In this document: positions 5,947 to 8,785 of the stretch, piece by piece
Numbering within the stretch: position 1 is the first letter of the stretch
Layout: each line of letters begins with the position of its first letter
Source: an uncultured Burkholderiales bacterium
GTDB taxonomy: Bacteria > Pseudomonadota > Gammaproteobacteria > Burkholderiales > Burkholderiaceae
Assembly (NCBI GenBank): GCA_946480465.1
Contig: CAMLJY010000145.1
Coordinates: 1 to 8,785, forward strand
Direction: 5' to 3'
Length of the DNA: 8,785 nt
Made by a program: the position numbers and the translations under genes
The notes under the pieces: generated by a model
What the model was told of the DNA's origin: nothing
The model's database searches: none
The model's input: only the letters and a program-made list of their open reading frames with translations

Positions 5947-5972
5947 AGTTCACCCAGCTTCCGACCGCCGCC

Positions 5973-6764
5973 GTGACCGCCTCCCCCGCCCCGACCGCCC
6001 TCATCGCCGACGACGAACCGCTGCTGCGCGAGCACCTGCAATCGCACCTGGCGCGGCTGTGGCCGGAGTTGCAGGTGGTGGGCCAGGCGCGCAACGGCCG
6101 CGAGGCGGTGGAGCTGTTCGAGCGGGAACAGCCGCAGATCGTGTTCCTGGACGTGCACATGCCCGGCATGAACGGCGTGGAAGCCGCCCGCGCCATCGCC
6201 CGCCGCGCGCTGACGGTGTTCGTCACCGCCTACGAGCAGTACGCGGTGCAGGCCTTCGAGCAGGGCGCGATCGACTACCTGGTCAAGCCCTTCGATGCGG
6301 CCCGGCTGGAAGACACCATCGACCGGCTGAAGGACCGGCTGGCTCAGCCGCCGGCCGAGGCAGAAGCCCATGGCGAGCGGCTGGAAGCGGTGCTGGACCG
6401 CCTGGCCGTGCAGCTGCGCCACCAGGCCAGCGGCAAGCCCTGGCTGCAGTGGATCAAGGCCTCGGTGGGCAACGCGGTGCGGCTGATTCCAGTGGAGCAG
6501 GTGGCCTACCTGCGCTCGGACGAGAAGTACACGCTCGTCGCCTACGACGGCGGCGAGGCGCTGATCCGCAAGCCCATCCGCGAACTCGTCGACGAACTGG
6601 ACCCGGAGCAATTCGTGCAGGTGCACCGCTCGGTCATCGTCAACCTGCGCCAGGTGGCCCAGGTGACGCGCGGCGCGAACGAGACCGCGGACGTGCACCT
6701 GAAAGGCCGGCCGGAGACGCTGCCGGTCAGCCGCAGTTACCTGCACCTGTTCCGGCAGATGTGA
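5973..6764 (+). CDS. LytTR-family response regulator (AlgR-like)
   Basis: A 263-residue DNA-binding response regulator, partner of the kinase 26 bp upstream. The receiver domain (about 8-125) has acidic residues D13 and D14, phospho-acceptor D60 in IVFLDVHMPGMNG, T85 in VFVTAYEQYA, and K105 in DYLVKPF, so all switch residues are present. A linker (126-155) leads to a LytTR DNA-binding domain (about 157-262) with the landmarks VAYLRSDEKYTLV (178-190), FVQVHRSVIVNLRQV (214-228) and LPVSRSYLHLF (250-260). LytTR domains bind direct repeats by inserting loops from a beta fold. It starts with GTG 5973; no strong Shine-Dalgarno is visible, and translational coupling to the kinase is likely. Related regulators include AlgR, LytR and AgrA. 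The regulon is not readable from the window, but the direct repeat at 4765-4799 suggests autoregulation. Confidence 0.9.
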   Translation: MTASPAPTALIADDEPLLREHLQSHLARLWPELQVVGQARNGREAVELFEREQPQIVFLDVHMPGMNGVEAARAIARRALTVFVTAYEQYAVQAFEQGAIDYLVKPFDAARLEDTIDRLKDRLAQPPAEAEAHGERLEAVLDRLAVQLRHQASGKPWLQWIKASVGNAVRLIPVEQVAYLRSDEKYTLVAYDGGEALIRKPIRELVDELDPEQFVQVHRSVIVNLRQVAQVTRGANETADVHLKGRPETLPVSRSYLHLFRQM

Positions 6765-6790
6765 AGCGCGACGGGCGCGCAGCCAGCGTT

Positions 6791-6833
6791 GGCCCATCCC
6801 GGGGCCGACGGCGATCCACCTCGCGGGTGGGCC
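6791..6833. terminator. Possible shared hairpin between convergent genes
   Basis: In the 81-bp gap between two convergent stop codons, GGCCCATCCCG (6791-6801) pairs with CGGGTGGGCC (6824-6833) with one bulged T. The 22-nt loop is long and no T-run flanks it on either side. Its position fits a bidirectional transcription end, but the sequence support is modest. Confidence 0.3.
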
Positions 6834-6845
6834 CGAGCGCGTGTC

Positions 6846-7820
6846 TTACTTCCCCAGCCAGGCCGCCCCCCGCACCCCGGACGAATCGCCGTGCAGGGCC
6901 GGCCGCACGCGAGTGCGCAGCGGCTCGTCGCTGCCGGCGCTGAAGACCCACGGACGGCAGCGCTGGGGCAGTTCCTGGTAGATGCGGGCGATGCGGGACA
7001 GGCCGCCGCCCAGCACGATGACGTCGGGGTCCAGCAGGTTGATGACGCCGGCCAGGGCGCGCGCCAGGCGGTCGAGCCAGCGATCCAGCGTGTCGGTGGC
7101 GGCGGCGTTGCCGGCCTCTGCGGCAGTGGCGATGTCGCGCGCGGTCAGTGCGCCGCCATGGCGGCGGGCGTGGTCCTGCGCCAGCGCCGGGCCGCTCAGC
7201 AGTGCTTCGATGCAGCCGGCCTGCCCGCAGTAGCAGGGCGGGCGGGGTTCGTCGGCGCGGGCCCAGGGCAGCGGGTTGTGGCCCCATTCGCCGGCCAGGC
7301 CGTTCGGGCCCTGCAGCACGTGCCCGTGCACCGCGATGCCGGCCCCGGTGCCGGTGCCCAGGATGGCCGCGAACACCACCGGCGCCCCGGCGCCCGCGCC
7401 GTCGGTGGCCTCGGACAGCGCAAGGCAGTTCGCGTCGTTGGCCACCCGCACCGGCAGGCCCAGGCGCGCGGCCAGGTCGCTGGCCAGCGGGCGGCCGTTC
7501 AGGCAGGTGGTGTTGGCGTTCTTGATGCGGCCGTCGGCCATCGGGCTGCCCGGGCCGCCGATGCCCACGCCGGGCCGCTGCGCATCCGGCGGCAACTGCG
7601 CGCGGGCCTCGGCCACCAGGCCGGCGATCGCGCCCAGCAGCGCGTCGTAGTCCTGCGCGGGCGACGGGACGCGGCGGCGCCAGCGTTCGGCGCCCTGGGC
7701 GTCGAGCAGGATGGCCTCGATCTTCGTGCCGCCCAGGTCGATGCCGATCGCCTGCCGGGCCGCATCGGCGGATGCCCGGCCGGGTTGCGGGGCGGGCTGG
7801 AAATCAGCGCTCGGAAACAT
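6846..7820 (-). CDS. ROK-family sugar kinase, fructokinase (Mak)-like
   Basis: A 324-residue cytoplasmic ATP-dependent hexose kinase. Seen: the ATP phosphate-binding motif GIDLGGTKIEA (26-36); GVGIGGPGSP (84-93); catalytic Asp129 in ANDANC; the second phosphate motif GTGTGAGI (155-162); and the ROK signature GEWGHNPLPW...CYCGQAGCIE, in which H181, C196, C198 and C203 are the zinc ligands. The GEWGHNPLPW and CYCG wording is closer to E. coli Mak (manno(fructo)kinase) than to NagK, NanK or ROK repressors, and no helix-turn-helix precedes the kinase. Fructose, mannose or glucose are all possible substrates. ATG 7820 gives a Pro/Ala-rich leader of 23 residues before the fold; no good Shine-Dalgarno is visible, so the true start may be slightly different. 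It converges on the regulator gene and diverges from the chemoreceptor gene. No transport or other sugar gene is adjacent. Confidence 0.88.
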   Translation of the reverse strand: MFPSADFQPAPQPGRASADAARQAIGIDLGGTKIEAILLDAQGAERWRRRVPSPAQDYDALLGAIAGLVAEARAQLPPDAQRPGVGIGGPGSPMADGRIKNANTTCLNGRPLASDLAARLGLPVRVANDANCLALSEATDGAGAGAPVVFAAILGTGTGAGIAVHGHVLQGPNGLAGEWGHNPLPWARADEPRPPCYCGQAGCIEALLSGPALAQDHARRHGGALTARDIATAAEAGNAAATDTLDRWLDRLARALAGVINLLDPDVIVLGGGLSRIARIYQELPQRCRPWVFSAGSDEPLRTRVRPALHGDSSGVRGAAWLGK

Positions 7821-7874
7821 GCAGTTGTTCGCGCCGTTGTGCCATGACGACGGTCAAGCCAGGGTGCAGAAAGC

Positions 7875-7901
7875 TTAACTGGCAGATCTGGCAGCCGATA
7901 T
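7875..7901 (+). promoter_or_regulatory. Candidate sigma28 (FliA) promoter of the chemoreceptor gene
   Basis: GCCGATAT (7894-7901) matches the sigma28 -10 element GCCGATAA at 7 of 8 positions. Eleven bases upstream, TTAACTGG (7875-7882) is a partial match (4 of 8) to the -35 TAAAGTTT. The spacer is exactly the canonical length. Transcription would start near 7908, leaving a leader of about 66 nt with a proper ribosome binding site. FliA control is the rule for chemoreceptors in flagellated Proteobacteria. Confidence 0.6.
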
Positions 7902-7973
7902 TCAAGCGATCGGGGCGGTGCCGGACTGCCCAGAATTCCCCGACCCGCCGCAGTTTCATCAGGAGACATTTCC

Positions 7974-8785
7974 ATGTCGTTCAAACTCTCCGCATCGATC
8001 GGACGACGCCTGACCCTCGGGTTCGGCGCGTTGATCGCCCTGCTGGTGCTGGTGGCGGGCTTTGCCGCCATGACCACGCAGCGCCTGGGCGAGCAGGTGC
8101 GCCAGATCGTCGAGGTCAACAACGAGCGGTCCGCGACCGCGTCCCGCATGCTCGACGCGATGAACGCAATGGCGATCCAGGCGCGTTCGATCACGCTGTT
8201 GACCGACGCGAAGGAGATCGAGGCGGAGCTGAAGAACTTCGAGAAATCGAAGGGCGAGTACCTCAAGCAGGAGAAGGCGCTGGTCGCGCTGATGGCCGAT
8301 GCCGACGCCGAGCCGAAGAAGCTGGCCGGCGAGATCACGCAGGCCGCGGCCAAGGTGATTCCGCTGATCGCGCATGCCGCCAAGCAGGGCCAGGAAGGCG
8401 CCAACATCGACGCCACGATGACGCTGACGCTGCAGGTGCGGCCGGCCGAGACGCTGTGGCGCAAGAAGGTGGATGAGCTGACGGCCCTGCAGGCCAAGCA
8501 GAACGCGGAAAGCGCCACGGCGGCCACCACCGGCACGCGGCGCGCGGTGCTGATCGAGGCGGTGCTGGTCGCGGCCGCGATCGCCATCGGCGCGACCGTT
8601 GCCTGGCGCATCACGCGCGGCATCAAGCTGCCGATCGAGCGCGCCGTGAAGGTTGCCGAACGCATCGCCGAAGGCGACCTCGGCAGCACGGTGGACGTGG
8701 GCAGCAGCCAGGACGAGATCGGCCGGCTGCTGCAAGCCATTGCGGCGATGCAGGAGCGGCTGCGCGGCCTGGTGGGCGAGATCCG
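7974..8785 (+). CDS. Methyl-accepting chemotaxis protein, N-terminal part (runs off the window)
   Basis: 270 complete codons of a transmembrane chemoreceptor are visible; the 3' end lies outside. ATG 7974 has an excellent ribosome binding site, AGGAG at 7961-7965, 8 nt upstream. TM1 spans about 13-35 (LTLGFGALIALLVLVAGFAAM). A periplasmic, mostly helical region (36-190) with QARSITLLTD and RPAETLWRKKVDELTALQ fits a four-helix-bundle (4HB_MCP) sensor. TM2 spans about 192-211. A HAMP domain follows (about 212-264; GIKLPIERAVKVAERIAEGDL then DEIGRLLQAIAAMQERL). The signalling and methylation helices are not in the window, so a chemoreceptor is inferred from the 4HB-HAMP layout; a HAMP-containing kinase or cyclase is a less likely alternative. 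The ligand is unknown. The upstream sigma28-like promoter supports a chemotaxis role. Confidence 0.88.
   Translation, partial: MSFKLSASIGRRLTLGFGALIALLVLVAGFAAMTTQRLGEQVRQIVEVNNERSATASRMLDAMNAMAIQARSITLLTDAKEIEAELKNFEKSKGEYLKQEKALVALMADADAEPKKLAGEITQAAAKVIPLIAHAAKQGQEGANIDATMTLTLQVRPAETLWRKKVDELTALQAKQNAESATAATTGTRRAVLIEAVLVAAAIAIGATVAWRITRGIKLPIERAVKVAERIAEGDLGSTVDVGSSQDEIGRLLQAIAAMQERLRGLVGEI

Noticed and set aside
7804..7845. 13-codon upstream frame (MAQRREQLHVSER) overlapping the start of the ROK kinase on the minus strand
   Set aside because: No ribosome binding site, no regulatory codon pattern and no sign of conservation; an ATG this close in another frame is expected by chance.
7821..7870. 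TTGACC on the minus strand as a -35 box for the ROK kinase
   Set aside because: No acceptable -10 element lies 16-18 bp downstream, so the single hexamer is not enough.
7881..7894. GGCAG-ATCT-GGCAG direct repeat inside the chemoreceptor promoter
   Set aside because: Only 5 bp per copy; it falls in the sigma28 spacer and has no independent support as an operator.

Overview
The window is very GC-rich DNA with strong G/C preference at third codon positions. Its gene families (EttA, a LytS/LytTR pair related to AlgZ/AlgR, a DUF5117/DUF4953 metalloprotease lipoprotein, a Mak-like ROK kinase, a chemoreceptor) suggest a betaproteobacterium, probably order Burkholderiales. That placement is inferred from protein style and composition, not from a marker gene.

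Layout. Positions 1-102 are the last 33 codons of an ABC-F protein, most likely EttA. A two-gene unit follows (240-1081): a compact MepA-type (peptidase M74-like) murein endopeptidase without a signal peptide, overlapping by 4 bp a small secreted protein with four cysteines. A GNAT acetyltransferase of the phosphinothricin/methionine-sulfone type (1091-1678, minus) converges on this unit with a 9-bp gap. Divergent from it is a large lipoprotein zinc metalloprotease (1850-4675). Next comes a two-component system: a LytS-family membrane histidine kinase (4858-5946) and a LytTR response regulator (5973-6764). A fructokinase-like ROK sugar kinase lies on the minus strand (6846-7820). Divergent from it is the start of a methyl-accepting chemotaxis protein (7974 to the window edge), cut off inside or just after its HAMP domain.

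Most of the window is ordinary chromosomal housekeeping and signalling. Three places deserve attention. (a) The 240-1081 pair has a complete MepA zinc-site signature but no export signal. Its tightly coupled partner is exported and cysteine-rich, and the pair's codon use is looser than its neighbours'. This looks like a secreted cell-wall-degrading effector with a periplasmic immunity or inhibitor protein, although no secretion-system gene is visible. (b) The 182 bp upstream of the histidine kinase hold two near-identical 12-bp direct repeats exactly 21 bp apart. One overlaps a close match to the AlgR core site. They lie just upstream of a sigma70-like promoter placed so that the mRNA would be nearly leaderless, which suggests autoregulation by the neighbouring LytTR regulator. 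(c) A good sigma28 (FliA) promoter candidate precedes the chemoreceptor, linking it to the flagellar/chemotaxis regulon.

No tRNA, rRNA, CRISPR array or insertion sequence was seen, and no gene-free stretch exceeds 300 bp.
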